From contig NZ_CP063401.1 in NCBI RefSeq assembly GCF_021729885.1, forward strand, positions 3,836,501 through 3,900,500: DNA of 64,000 nt, read 5' to 3'. The translations under genes were made by a program, and so were the position numbers. This document shows positions 1-8,034 of this stretch, in pieces. This DNA comes from Devosia sp. SL43. GTDB taxonomy: Bacteria > Pseudomonadota > Alphaproteobacteria > Rhizobiales > Devosiaceae. The notes beneath the pieces are model-generated. The model saw nothing but the letters and a program-made list of their open reading frames with translations, searched no databases and had not been told where the DNA came from. Each line of letters starts with the position of its first letter. Position 1 is the stretch's first letter.

Positions 1-857
1 ACAACTTCGCCTATCTCGATGAGCAGACCAAGCGGATGATCCGGAGGGCCATCCTCAAGGCCATCGCCATTCCCGGCTACCAGGTGCCGTTCTCATCACG
101 CGAAATGCCCATGCCCTATGGCTGGGGCACTGGCGGCGTGCAGGTGACGGCGTCGATCATCGGGCCGGACGATGTGCTCAAGGTGATCGACCAGGGGGCG
201 GACGACACCACCAATGCGGTGTCCATCCGCGCCTTCTTTGCCAAGGTGGCGCAGGTGGAAACCACCACGCATACGGCGGAAGCCTCTATCATCCAGACGC
301 GCCACCGCATTCCCGAGAAGGCGCTCGGCAAGGGGCAGATCCTGGTCTATCAGGTGCCGATCCCCGAACCTTTGCGCTTCCTCGAGCCGCGCGAAACCGA
401 GACGCGCAAGATGCATGCGCTCGAGGAATATGGCCTGATGCACGTCAAGCTCTACGAGGATATCGCGCGCCACGGCCGTATCGCCACGACCTATGCCTAT
501 CCGGTCAAGGTCGAGGGGCGCTACGTGATGGACCCGTCGCCGACGCCCAAGTTCGACAATCCCAAGATGCATATGAGCGAGGCGCTGCAACTGTTCGGCG
601 CCGGGCGCGAGCATCGCATCTATGCCGTGCCGCCGCATACCGAAGTGGTGAGCCTCGATTTCGAAGACCACCCCTTCACCATCCAGCACTTTGCCGAGCC
701 CTGCGCTCTGTGCGGTGCTGAGCAGGTGTACCTCGACGAGGTGATTTTAGATGACCGCGGCGGGCACATGTATGTCTGCTCGGACACCGACAATTGCGAA
801 GAACGGCGGGCGGCCGGGCATGTGGGCACGCTGGGTGTGAAGGAGGCGGCGGAATGA
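1..857 (+). CDS. phnJ: PhnJ, C-P lyase catalytic subunit (5' end outside window)
   Basis: Radical-SAM subunit of the C-P lyase core complex. It cleaves the carbon-phosphorus bond of 5-phosphoribosyl-1-alkylphosphonate. The reading frame is open from base 3, before the first in-window ATG at 36, and the residues there (NFAYLDEQTKR) match the usual N-terminal part of PhnJ, so only a few residues are missing. The C-terminal cysteine set that binds the 4Fe-4S cluster is present: CALC near the end, then a Cys in YVCSDTD and another six residues later. The arrangement matches that of E. coli PhnJ. The stop overlaps phnK by ATGA, as expected for a coupled phn operon. The phnGHI genes presumably lie to the left. 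Identity is very secure from the near-complete match to conserved PhnJ blocks such as QGADDTTNAVSIR and PKFDNPKM. Confidence 0.97.
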   Translation, partial: NFAYLDEQTKRMIRRAILKAIAIPGYQVPFSSREMPMPYGWGTGGVQVTASIIGPDDVLKVIDQGADDTTNAVSIRAFFAKVAQVETTTHTAEASIIQTRHRIPEKALGKGQILVYQVPIPEPLRFLEPRETETRKMHALEEYGLMHVKLYEDIARHGRIATTYAYPVKVEGRYVMDPSPTPKFDNPKMHMSEALQLFGAGREHRIYAVPPHTEVVSLDFEDHPFTIQHFAEPCALCGAEQVYLDEVILDDRGGHMYVCSDTDNCEERRAAGHVGTLGVKEAAE

Positions 858-1630
858 GCGAGCAACCACTGCTTCGGGTCGAGAACCTGACCAAGTATTA
901 CGGCAGCCGGCTTGGCTGCGCCGATGTCAATTTCGAGCTCTGGCCAGGCGAAGTGCTGGCCATTGTGGGGGAATCCGGCTCGGGCAAGACCACGTTGCTG
1001 AACTCCCTGTCAGCGACGCTGGAGCCAAGCTCGGGCCGGACCCTCTACCGGATGCGCGATGGCGAATGGCGCAACATCTATGACCTCAGCGAGGCCGAAC
1101 GGCGCTTTCTGGTGCGGACGGACTGGGGCTTTGTGCACCAGAACCCGGCGGATGGCTTGCGCATGACGGTGTCGGCCGGCGCCAATGTGGGCGAGCGGCT
1201 GATGGCGGTGGGTGACCGGCACTATGGCCGCATCCGCGAGACGGCGCTTGATTGGCTCGGGCGGGTAGAGATTGCAGCCGACCGTATTGACGACCAGCCG
1301 CGCAGCTTTTCGGGTGGTATGCGGCAGCGGTTGCAGATCGCGCGTAATCTGGTCACCGGGCCAAGGCTGGTGTTCATGGATGAGCCGACGGGCGGGCTCG
1401 ACGTGTCGGTGCAGGCACGCCTGCTCGATCTGTTGCGGGGGCTGGTGGGTGAGCTGGGGCTGGCGGCAATCGTCGTGACCCACGATCTCGCCGTGGCGCG
1501 GCTTCTGAGCCATCGCATGATGGTGATGAAGGACGGCCGGGTGATCGAGGCCGGACTGACGGACCGCGTGCTCGACGATCCGCGCGAGCCTTATACGCAG
1601 CTGCTCGTGTCTTCGATTTTGCAGGTGTGA
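854..1630 (+). CDS. phnK: PhnK, C-P lyase ABC-type ATPase subunit
   Basis: ATPase-like subunit that docks on the PhnGHIJ core complex in the cytoplasm. The 258-residue protein has Walker A GESGSGKTT at about residues 39-47, a signature FSGGMRQR around residue 155 and Walker B LVFMDEPTGGLD shortly after. The length and the start MSEQPLLRVENL fit the family. The ATG at 854 overlaps the phnJ stop (ATGA). An upstream in-frame ATG at 794 would run inside phnJ and is not needed. The GGMRQRL signature variant is typical of PhnK and of dipeptide-type ATPases. No membrane partner is encoded next to it, which agrees with a role in C-P lyase rather than transport. Confidence 0.95.
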   Translation: MSEQPLLRVENLTKYYGSRLGCADVNFELWPGEVLAIVGESGSGKTTLLNSLSATLEPSSGRTLYRMRDGEWRNIYDLSEAERRFLVRTDWGFVHQNPADGLRMTVSAGANVGERLMAVGDRHYGRIRETALDWLGRVEIAADRIDDQPRSFSGGMRQRLQIARNLVTGPRLVFMDEPTGGLDVSVQARLLDLLRGLVGELGLAAIVVTHDLAVARLLSHRMMVMKDGRVIEAGLTDRVLDDPREPYTQLLVSSILQV

Positions 1631-1661
1631 GGCACCATGCCAGCACCAACCGCCGGACGGC

Positions 1662-1807
1662 ACCTCCCCCTTGATGGGGGAGGCTGGGAGGGGGTGGAGC
1701 CACTCGCACTGCGCGTGCGGCGAGATACCCCCTTCCTGCTCGATTCAACGGACTTAGCTGAAGCTAAGTCCTATCTCGCTTCCCTCCCCACAAGGGGGAG
1801 GGTGGGT
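1662..1807. repeat. Dispersed palindromic repeat, family A (copy 1)
   Basis: A roughly 146-bp intergenic element between phnK and phnL. Its ends are complementary: CCTCCCCCTTG at the left and CAAGGGGGAGGG at the right. The middle holds CTCGATTCAACGGACTTAGC followed by an inverted CTAAGTCC. Closely similar copies lie at 7712-7860 and 23470-23612, with a partial one at 42790-42835. It has no reading frame of its own that looks coding. It resembles the short palindromic repeats common in Hyphomicrobiales intergenic DNA. The mechanism of spread is unknown from this sequence. Confidence 0.8.
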
Positions 1808-1836
1808 GCAAGAGCCGAAACTTCGGAGCACGTGTC

Positions 1837-2538
1837 ATGACCGCCCTGTCGGTAAAGAATCTCGCCAAGACCTTCACCATGCATCTGCGCGATGGGGTGA
1901 TCCTCCCCGTCGTGGAGAACGTCAATTTCGAAGTCCAGCCAGGCGAATGCGTTGTGCTGGGCGGGCCATCGGGGGCGGGCAAGAGTTCGATCCTCAAGAT
2001 GGTCTATGGCAATTACGGCATCGACGCCGGGTCCATCGTGATCCAGCATCACGGTGAGGCTGTCGATCTGGCGGCCTCCGATCCGCGCACGGTGCTGACC
2101 TTACGCCGGGACTCGATCGGCTATGTCAGCCAGTTCCTGCGCACCGTACCGCGCGTTTCGGCGCTGGATGTGGTGGCGGAGCCGCTGGTGATCCGCGGCG
2201 TCGACAAAGCAGAGGCGCAGGGCAGGGCCCGCGAACTGCTGGCACGGCTCAACCTGCCCGAGCGGCTGTGGAGCCTGCCGCCGGCGACGTTCTCGGGTGG
2301 CGAACAGCAGCGCGTCAACATTGCGCGGGGATTCATCACCGACCATCCGGTGCTGCTGCTCGACGAGCCGACCGCGTCGCTCGATGCGACCAATAGAGCC
2401 GTGGTTGTCGCAATGATCGCCGAGAAGAAGGCAACGGGCGTCGCGCTACTGGGGATTTTCCACGACGAGGATGTGCGGGTGCAGGTGGCGGACCGCGTTG
2501 TCGACGTGACGGCCTTTGCACCGAAGGTGGCGGCATGA
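1837..2538 (+). CDS. phnL: PhnL, C-P lyase ABC-type ATPase subunit
   Basis: Second ATPase-like subunit of the C-P lyase system, needed in vivo with PhnGHIJK. The 233-residue protein starts MTALSVKNLAKTFTMHLRDG. It has Walker A GGPSGAGKSS near residue 40, the signature FSGGEQQRVNIAR near residue 150 and Walker B VLLLDEPTASLD. It is 206 bases from phnK, a gap filled by a family A repeat, and its stop overlaps the next gene by ATGA. The length and sequence fit PhnL, which differs from PhnK by the HLRDG stretch after the A-loop region. Cytoplasmic. Confidence 0.94.
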   Translation: MTALSVKNLAKTFTMHLRDGVILPVVENVNFEVQPGECVVLGGPSGAGKSSILKMVYGNYGIDAGSIVIQHHGEAVDLAASDPRTVLTLRRDSIGYVSQFLRTVPRVSALDVVAEPLVIRGVDKAEAQGRARELLARLNLPERLWSLPPATFSGGEQQRVNIARGFITDHPVLLLDEPTASLDATNRAVVVAMIAEKKATGVALLGIFHDEDVRVQVADRVVDVTAFAPKVAA

Positions 2539-3146
2539 AAAAGCTTGGACTTGAGCCCTCCATTCACCCCGCCGCGAAGGTGACCCAGTCCACGCTGGGC
2601 CGCTACACGGAAGTGGGCGCAGGCTGCAGCGTGAGCCATTCCAGCATGGGTGACTATTCCTACTGCGTGGGTGGTACGCAGATCGCCTATGCCGAAATCG
2701 GCAAGTTCGCCAATATCGCCGCTAATGTGCGCATCTATGCCAGCATGCACCCAATGCACCGCGCCTCACTGCACCACTTCACCTACCGCGCCGCGCAGTA
2801 TTTCGAGGGCGAGGAGGATGAGGCGGAGTTCTTCGAATGGCGGGCGAGCAACGCCATCGCCATCGGCCACGACACCTGGATCGGGCATGGCGCAGTCGTC
2901 ATGCCTGGCGTGACCATCGGCAATGGGGCGATCATTGGCTCCAATGCGGTGGTGACGAAAGATGTGGCGGATTTTGCCATCGCCGTGGGCGTGCCGGCGC
3001 GGACGATAAAGCAGCGGTTCAGCGACGATGTGGCGGGACGCTTGGATGCGATGAAGTGGTGGGACTGGAGCCACGAGCAATTGCACCGGGCGCTGCCGGA
3101 TTTTCGCAAGCTCGGGATTGAGGCGTTTTTGGAGAAGTATGAGTAG
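2535..3146 (+). CDS. Phosphonate-cluster hexapeptide-repeat acetyltransferase
   Basis: A 203-residue left-handed beta-helix acyltransferase of the DapH/chloramphenicol-acetyltransferase type often found inside phn operons. Hexapeptide repeats are clear around residues 110-160 (AIAIGHDTWIGHGAVVMPGV, then TIGNGAIIGSNAVV), and a PMHRASLHHFTYRA segment precedes them, as in members of this family with an extended loop. The start ATG overlaps the phnL stop, so it is translationally coupled to C-P lyase genes. It may acetylate aminoalkylphosphonates or a pathway intermediate. That role is inferred from context only and the exact substrate is not known to me. Confidence 0.88.
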   Translation: MKKLGLEPSIHPAAKVTQSTLGRYTEVGAGCSVSHSSMGDYSYCVGGTQIAYAEIGKFANIAANVRIYASMHPMHRASLHHFTYRAAQYFEGEEDEAEFFEWRASNAIAIGHDTWIGHGAVVMPGVTIGNGAIIGSNAVVTKDVADFAIAVGVPARTIKQRFSDDVAGRLDAMKWWDWSHEQLHRALPDFRKLGIEAFLEKYE

Positions 3147-3170
3147 GCAGGTTCCGCTCATACTCCGATC

Positions 3171-3254
3171 GTCACCCTTGGGCTTGACCCGAGGGCACTG
3201 AACTTCCCAGACGCGCAGCAAGTGTAGAGCCCTCGGGTCAAGCCCGAGGGTGAC
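3171..3254. repeat. Palindromic repeat, family C (copy 1)
   Basis: GTCACCCTTGGGCTTGACCC at the left is nearly the inverted complement of the right end, which reads GGGTCAAGCCCGAGGGTGAC. A related copy lies at 60555-60640. It occupies the gap between the acetyltransferase gene and the Pho box of phnC and can fold into one long hairpin, possibly ending transcription of the upstream operon. Confidence 0.75.
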
Positions 3255-3321
3255 GGCTGGTGGGGGTTGGTAGGTCGTGCTCCCCACAGCATGTGACAAC
3301 CCACCTCACCGCTCCGGTGCA

Positions 3322-3350
3322 TAGTCACCGAACCGTCACCCAACCGTTAT
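3322..3350 (+). promoter_or_regulatory. Pho box of the phnCDE operon (three 11-bp units)
   Basis: Three 7-mers, TAGTCAC, CCGTCAC and CCGTTAT, follow each other with exactly 4 bases between them. This 11-bp period is the arrangement of PhoB binding sites (consensus CTGTCAT-N4-CTGTCAT). The site ends 55 bases before the phnC start, a suitable place for PhoB activation. It indicates phosphate-starvation control of phosphonate uptake. Confidence 0.75.
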
Positions 3351-3405
3351 CCTAGCTTCATCGCCCCGCCCTAGGTCTGCCGCAGTTCAACGGCGAGGGC
3401 GGCTG

Positions 3406-4224
3406 ATGCTCAAGATTTCCAATGTTTCGCGACGCTTCGGTGACAAGCTTGCCGTCAGCGACGTGAACCTTGAAATCCCGCAGGGCCAGATGGTCGGCAT
3501 CATCGGGCGTTCCGGCGCTGGCAAGTCGACGCTGCTGCGCATGATCAACCGGCTGGCCGATGTGTCGTCGGGCTACATCGAATATGACGGCATGCGCACG
3601 TCCGAACTGCGCGGTCAGGAGCTGCGGAACTGGCAGCGTGACTGCGCCATGATCTTCCAGCAGTTCAACCTGGTGCCGCGCCTCGATGTCATCACCAATG
3701 TGATGCTCGGCCGGCTCAATGGTCGCAATCCAGTCCTCAACCTGCTGCAGATGTTCAGCGCCCAGGAACAGCTCGAAGCGCTCAAGGCGCTGGAGCGGCT
3801 CGATATCGCGGCGACGGCGACGCAGTGGGCTCAGACGCTGTCCGGTGGACAGCAACAGCGCGTCGCCATCGCCCGGGCGCTGATGCAGGCCCCCAAGATC
3901 ATCCTGGCCGACGAGCCCATCGCCAGTCTCGATCCGCGCAATGCGCAGATCGTCATGGACAGCCTGCGCGACATCAATGCCGAGGGCATCACCGTCATCA
4001 CCAACCTGCACACGCTCGATACCGCGCGCGCCTATTGCGAGCGCATCATCGGCATGGCGCAGGGCAAGGTGGTGTTTGACGGCACGCCCAACCAGCTGAC
4101 CACCGATGTCGCCCGCACCATCTACGGCGCCGACGGCCTCAAGGAGGCCTTCTCGGAAGCGATGACGTCGACGTCAATCTCGCCGATCACCCTCAAGACA
4201 TCAAGCGCTCAACCAGCGCCTTAG
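3406..4224 (+). CDS. phnC: PhnC, phosphonate ABC transporter ATP-binding protein
   Basis: ATPase of the phosphonate/phosphite importer PhnCDE. The 272-residue protein has Walker [10 protein letters not shown] at about residues 34-42, the signature [15 protein letters not shown] and Walker [13 protein letters not shown], all in the forms usual for PhnC. The first gene of a new transcription unit, it is preceded by a Pho box and a family C hairpin. It is followed after 61 bases by phnD. The C-terminal tail rich in Ser and Thr (about the last 20 residues) is longer than in some homologues. Confidence 0.95.
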   Translation: MLKISNVSRRFGDKLAVSDVNLEIPQGQMVGIIGRSGAGKSTLLRMINRLADVSSGYIEYDGMRTSELRGQELRNWQRDCAMIFQQFNLVPRLDVITNVMLGRLNGRNPVLNLLQMFSAQEQLEALKALERLDIAATATQWAQTLSGGQQQRVAIARALMQAPKIILADEPIASLDPRNAQIVMDSLRDINAEGITVITNLHTLDTARAYCERIIGMAQGKVVFDGTPNQLTTDVARTIYGADGLKEAFSEAMTSTSISPITLKTSSAQPAP

Positions 4225-4285
4225 CCCCGTTCCGCGACCCATCAGGGTCCGCCGACAAACCCCGCGTCACCAAAGGAAGATATCC

Positions 4286-5194
4286 ATGACCGCGCTCCGC
4301 AAGATCCTGCTAGCCTCCGTGGCCCTCACCATGTCATCAGCTGCCTTCGCTCAGGACGTCACCGTCCTGCGCATCGGCCTCGATGGCGGCGAAAACGAAG
4401 CCGACCAGCTGCGTCGTTCCGAATGCGTCGCCGAGCCGCTGAAGGCTGCAACGGGCGTGTCCGAAGTGCAGTTCTTCCCGTCGCCGGACTATAACGGCAT
4501 CATCCAGGGTCTGCTCGGCGGCACTATCGACATCGCCATCATGGGCGCTTCGTCCTATGCCGCCATCTACCTGCAGGATCCGGAAGCCGTTGACCCGGTG
4601 CTGACCACCCAGCAGGAAGACGGCTCGACCGGCTACCACACGATCATGGTCGCCCGTCAGGATTCGGGCATCACCGACCTGGCCTCGACCAAGGGCAAGA
4701 AGCTCGGCTTCGCCGATCCGGATTCGACCTCGGGCTACCTGGTTCCCAACGTCGCCCTGCCTGCCGAACTCGGCGCCCCGATCGCCGAGTTCTACAGCGA
4801 AACCGGCTTTGGCGGCGGCCACGAAAACCTCGTCCTGGGCGTGCTCGACGGCACCTGGGATGTCGGCACCACCTTCGGCTCGGGCCAGGGCGATTTCGCC
4901 GAGGGCTACACCTCCGGCAACCTGCGCATCATGGTCGACAAGGGCCTGCTCGACATGGACGACCTGGTGGAAGTCTGGCAGTCGCCGATCATCCCGAACG
5001 GCCCTCTGATGGTCTCCAACAAGCTGCCCGCCGAGATGAAGGACAAGGTCACCGCCTTCTTCAAGGGCCTGCCGGAAGCCGACTTCGCGTGCTTCGACGC
5101 CTTCACCGCCGGCGGCTACACCAACTTCGTCGACGCCAATGTCGACATGTACCAGACCATCATCGACGCCCGTAAGTCGGTCATCGGCGGCTGA
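4286..5194 (+). CDS. phnD: PhnD, periplasmic phosphonate-binding protein
   Basis: Solute-binding protein for phosphonates, 302 residues. The N-terminus is a Sec signal peptide (hydrophobic stretch ending SSAAFAQD, cleavage probably after AFA at about residue 22). The conserved early block LRIGLDGGENEADQL and the later GASSYAAIY and FADPDSTSGYL segments are typical of the PhnD family. The last is near the phosphonate-binding loop. A ribosome-binding site AAGGAAG lies just upstream. It is followed by a hairpin at 5203-5230 and a palindromic repeat before phnE1, which may allow more binding protein than permease to be made. Confidence 0.95.
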   Translation: MTALRKILLASVALTMSSAAFAQDVTVLRIGLDGGENEADQLRRSECVAEPLKAATGVSEVQFFPSPDYNGIIQGLLGGTIDIAIMGASSYAAIYLQDPEAVDPVLTTQQEDGSTGYHTIMVARQDSGITDLASTKGKKLGFADPDSTSGYLVPNVALPAELGAPIAEFYSETGFGGGHENLVLGVLDGTWDVGTTFGSGQGDFAEGYTSGNLRIMVDKGLLDMDDLVEVWQSPIIPNGPLMVSNKLPAEMKDKVTAFFKGLPEADFACFDAFTAGGYTNFVDANVDMYQTIIDARKSVIGG

Positions 5195-5202
5195 TTATCT
5201 GG

Positions 5203-5230
5203 GGCTGCGGCGGCGCCTGTCGCCGTAGCC
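5203..5230 (+). terminator. Hairpin downstream of phnD (attenuator or mRNA stabiliser)
   Basis: GGCTGCGGCG and CGCCGTAGCC form a 10-bp stem with one G-U pair and an 8-base loop. There is no U tract, so it is probably a processing or stabilising hairpin between phnD and phnE1 rather than a strong terminator. Confidence 0.5.
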
Positions 5231-5245
5231 TCAACCGCCTGCAAT

Positions 5246-5345
5246 GTCATCCCGGCGCAGGCCGGGATCCAGGTCCGTGGTCATCCGCGACATCCAGATT
5301 GCTCGGAGATGCGGACATGGATTCCGGCCTACGCCGGAATGACAT
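5246..5345. repeat. Palindromic repeat, family D
   Basis: GTCATCCCGGCGCAGGCCGG at the left pairs with the right half ending in CCGGCCTACGCCGGAATGAC. Each half is itself a small hairpin. It lies in the gap between phnD and phnE1. Only one copy is in the window, but this type with GGATTCCGGCCTACGCCGG is familiar from alphaproteobacterial intergenic DNA. Confidence 0.7.
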
Positions 5346-5369
5346 CGGGTTTGTGGAGATACCACTGCA

Positions 5370-6335
5370 ATGGCCGACATCGCCCAAGACCTCTCGCCCG
5401 CCAACCAAACCCTGCTGCAGCACTATCGCGGCCAGGTGATGATGCGGCGGGTCCATTCGATCCTGATCGTCCTGGGTGTGGTGGTCGCGCTGGTGCTGGC
5501 CATGGGCTATGCCAATGCTGCCAATTCGGGGAAGTTCATCGAACGCCTCCCCTATATGTTCGACTTCATCAAGACCTTCGTGCCGGAAGATCCGTTCGAG
5601 ATCGTCCGGGCCATGTTCGATCTGGAGTCGCCCTATTACGACGGCAGCCAGAAGTTCGACTACACGTCAGAGCGGCTCTACCTGACCGACAGCTTCTACA
5701 TTCCCAACTACATCTACCAGCTCGTCATCACCGTAAATATCGCCATCGTCTCGACCATTATCGGCGGTGGCCTGGCCTTCTGCCTGTGCTTCTTCGCGGC
5801 CACCAACCTGGTTGGCGCGGGTGCGGTGCGCTGGGTGGTGCGGCGCATCATGGAAGTGATGCGGGCCTTCCCCGAAATCGTCATCGCCGGCCTTTTGACC
5901 GCCGTTCTTTCTATCGGACCGATAGCGGCCATAGCGGCGGTGTCGCTGCACACGATCGGCGCGCTGGGCAAGCTGTTCTTCGAGGTTGTCGAGAATGCCG
6001 ACATGAAGCCAGACGAGGGGCTGCGCTCGGTCGGCGCCACCTGGCTGGAGCGCGTGCGCTTCGCCATCGTGCCGCAGGTTATGCCCAACTTCGTCAGCTA
6101 CGCCCTGTTGCGCATGGAGATCAATGTGCGCGCGTCGACCATTATCGGTGCGGTGGGTGGCGGCGGTATCGGCGAGGCGTTCCGCATGTCGATCGGCCGC
6201 GACCATGCGGCCAAGACCTACGCCATCATCATCCTGCTGCTGGTGACGATCATCGCGATCGACCAATTCTCGGGTTGGCTGCGCACACGCCTGGTCGGCA
6301 AGCAGAGCTTCGAACTGGGTCGGGGAGCCGCGTGA
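5370..6335 (+). CDS. phnE: PhnE, phosphonate ABC permease, first copy
   Basis: Inner-membrane permease of the phosphonate importer, 321 residues. The N-terminal segment after about residue 30 (SILIVLGVVVALVLAMGYA) is a membrane helix, followed by a periplasmic stretch, then the five-helix BPD permease core. The EAA-type coupling loop is visible around residues 205-235 (NADMKPDEGLRSVGATW, then VPQVMPNF). It is the first of two adjacent phnE genes, and their products probably form a heterodimer. The stop overlaps the next ATG (TGATG). A GGAG sequence about 12 bases upstream serves as ribosome-binding site. Confidence 0.93.
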   Translation: MADIAQDLSPANQTLLQHYRGQVMMRRVHSILIVLGVVVALVLAMGYANAANSGKFIERLPYMFDFIKTFVPEDPFEIVRAMFDLESPYYDGSQKFDYTSERLYLTDSFYIPNYIYQLVITVNIAIVSTIIGGGLAFCLCFFAATNLVGAGAVRWVVRRIMEVMRAFPEIVIAGLLTAVLSIGPIAAIAAVSLHTIGALGKLFFEVVENADMKPDEGLRSVGATWLERVRFAIVPQVMPNFVSYALLRMEINVRASTIIGAVGGGGIGEAFRMSIGRDHAAKTYAIIILLLVTIIAIDQFSGWLRTRLVGKQSFELGRGAA

Positions 6336-7672
6336 TGAGTATTTCCATCGCCGAAACCAAGCGCCTGCACGACAAGTATCCCGAGGTGTTCAAGCAGAAC
6401 GTCTTCAGGCGCTGGGGTCTGCCGCTGGGCCTGGGCGCAGCGGTTCTCTACCTGATTTTCTGCTGGTTCTTCTTCAATGTCGGGCCGGCCATCCAGAACG
6501 GCAAATGGGATCGCGCCTCGATCTATCTGCAGGACTGGTTCTCCTGGCGCGCCACGCCGCGCCTGCGTTTTGGCGAAGATGGAACCATCACCCCACAATG
6601 GTCGAGCCGGGGGCAATATCCCGAGGGTGCCGCCATCGACTGGCTCACGCCCAACGAAGACGGCAGCCTGACCGTCACCTTTGGGCGCGACGACTATCTC
6701 GACATCACCACCACGCAAGTCGATGCTATCGTCGACGGCCAGGTCTATCCGATTACGATCACGCCGGATGCGGCGCTGGCGCCATCTGAGGTGCCTCCTG
6801 CCATCGTGCAGGATGGTCAGAAGGTCCTGGTGGATTTCGGTTTTGCCGGGCAGGCGGAAATCCGCGACAACCAGGTCTATGTGCAGCGCCGCTTCTTCGG
6901 CTGGGCGAACTGGCTCTACGATCCGAAATCGCCACTCTGGGGCCATGACCTGTTCGGCAGCATCGGCCTGATGTTCAACGGCGAGCGCGTCAATCCGGAT
7001 ATGTCCAACGCGCAGTTCGTGCTCGACCAATGGCTCAACAACCAGGCCTGGCAGCATGCCGACATCCTGGCCAAGCTCATGCAGACGCTGGTTATGGCCT
7101 TTGTCGGCACATTGTTCGCAACGCTCCTGGCCTTTCCTCTGGCCTTCATTGCCGCCCGCAACATCACCGCCAACCGCCCAGCCAACTGGCTGATGAAGCG
7201 CTTCTTCGACTTCATTCGCTCGGTCGACATGCTGATCTGGGCGCTGTTCTTCACCCGCGGCTTCGGCCCCGGACCGATCCCCGGTATTGCGGCGATCTTC
7301 TTCACTGACACCGGTGCCTTGGGCAAGGTCTATGCCGAGGCGCTGGAGAATGTGGACGACAAGCAGCGCGAGGGTATGAAGTCGGTCGGCGCCAGCCCGG
7401 CTGCGCTCAACCGCTATGGCGTGGTGCCGCAGGTGCTGCCGGTCTTCGTGTCGCAATCGCTGTATTTCTGGGAGAGCAACACGCGCTCGGCCACGGTGAT
7501 CGGTGCGGTCGGGGCGGGCGGCATCGGGCTCAAACTGCTGGAGTCGATGGGCACCAATTCGGACTGGGACAAGGTCGCATACATGGTGCTGCTGATCCTG
7601 CTGGTGGTGTTCTTGTTCGACAATATCTCCAACGCGATCCGGTCGAGGTTGATCGGGCCGGTGGGGCACTGA
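6335..7672 (+). CDS. phnE: PhnE, phosphonate ABC permease, second copy (long form)
   Basis: Second inner-membrane permease, 445 residues. The start chosen is the ATG that overlaps the phnE1 stop; the frame is open further upstream but that part lies inside phnE1. After one membrane helix (about residues 30-48) there is an extra soluble region of about 170-200 residues, then the BPD permease core beginning near residue 250. The coupling loop NVDDKQREGMKSVGASPAAL is clear. The extended form beside a short PhnE is common in alphaproteobacteria. It closes the phnCDE1E2 operon. phnM and phnN do not follow. Confidence 0.93.
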   Translation: MSISIAETKRLHDKYPEVFKQNVFRRWGLPLGLGAAVLYLIFCWFFFNVGPAIQNGKWDRASIYLQDWFSWRATPRLRFGEDGTITPQWSSRGQYPEGAAIDWLTPNEDGSLTVTFGRDDYLDITTTQVDAIVDGQVYPITITPDAALAPSEVPPAIVQDGQKVLVDFGFAGQAEIRDNQVYVQRRFFGWANWLYDPKSPLWGHDLFGSIGLMFNGERVNPDMSNAQFVLDQWLNNQAWQHADILAKLMQTLVMAFVGTLFATLLAFPLAFIAARNITANRPANWLMKRFFDFIRSVDMLIWALFFTRGFGPGPIPGIAAIFFTDTGALGKVYAEALENVDDKQREGMKSVGASPAALNRYGVVPQVLPVFVSQSLYFWESNTRSATVIGAVGAGGIGLKLLESMGTNSDWDKVAYMVLLILLVVFLFDNISNAIRSRLIGPVGH

Positions 7673-7711
7673 GTACTTTCCTATTGCGTGCGGAACCGTA
7701 CCACCAGTCGA

Positions 7712-7860
7712 CACCCTCCCCCTTGAGGGGAGGGATCAAGGGAGGGGGTGGGCCACGCGCGCATCGGACTCGCGGAGAGATACCCCCACCCTGCTCGATT
7801 CAACGGACTTAGCGAACGCCAAGTCCTATCTCGCTTCCCTCCCCCACAAGGGGGAGGGAG
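7712..7860. repeat. Dispersed palindromic repeat, family A (copy 2)
   Basis: The left end ACACCCTCCCCCTTGAGGGG and the following GGATCAAGG are identical in the copy at 23470-23612. The right end is CCCACAAGGGGGAGGG. The middle carries the inverted ACTTAGC...AAGTCC pair seen in copy 1. Together with the adjacent family B repeat it fills the gap of about 360 bases between phnE2 and dinB, in which I see no gene. Confidence 0.8.
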
Positions 7861-7894
7861 ACCCGACTGAGAGATCGGTGCTCAGCCGAAGCCT

Positions 7895-8033
7895 TCTTCA
7901 CCTCTCCCTTCGGGGGAGAGGTCGGCGCGCAGAGCCGGGTGAGGGGGCCTTTACTGGGTGATGTGCTTGGGGAAGGCCCCCTCACCAGACCCAAGAGGGT
8001 CGACCTCTCCCCCAAAGGGAGAGGTGAAGAGGG
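7895..8033. repeat. Dispersed palindromic repeat, family B (copy 1)
   Basis: Ends CTTCACCTCTCCCTTCGGGG and CCAAAGGGAGAGGTGAAGAG are inverted complements, and an inner pair GAGGGGGCCTTT/AAGGCCCCCTC forms a second stem. A copy with the same plan is at 41662-41801. It lies at the 3' ends of the convergent phnE2 and dinB genes. Confidence 0.8.
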
Positions 8034-8034
8034 C

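Noticed and set aside
3171-3254. CRISPR repeat or small RNA gene
   Set aside because: There is one palindrome per site with no regular spacers. It is a dispersed intergenic repeat, seen again at 60555.
5309-6334. Open frame upstream of phnE2 that would fuse it to a 340-residue N-terminal extension
   Set aside because: It lies in another frame of phnE1 and has arginine- and proline-rich shadow composition. The ATG at 6335 overlaps the phnE1 stop in the usual manner.
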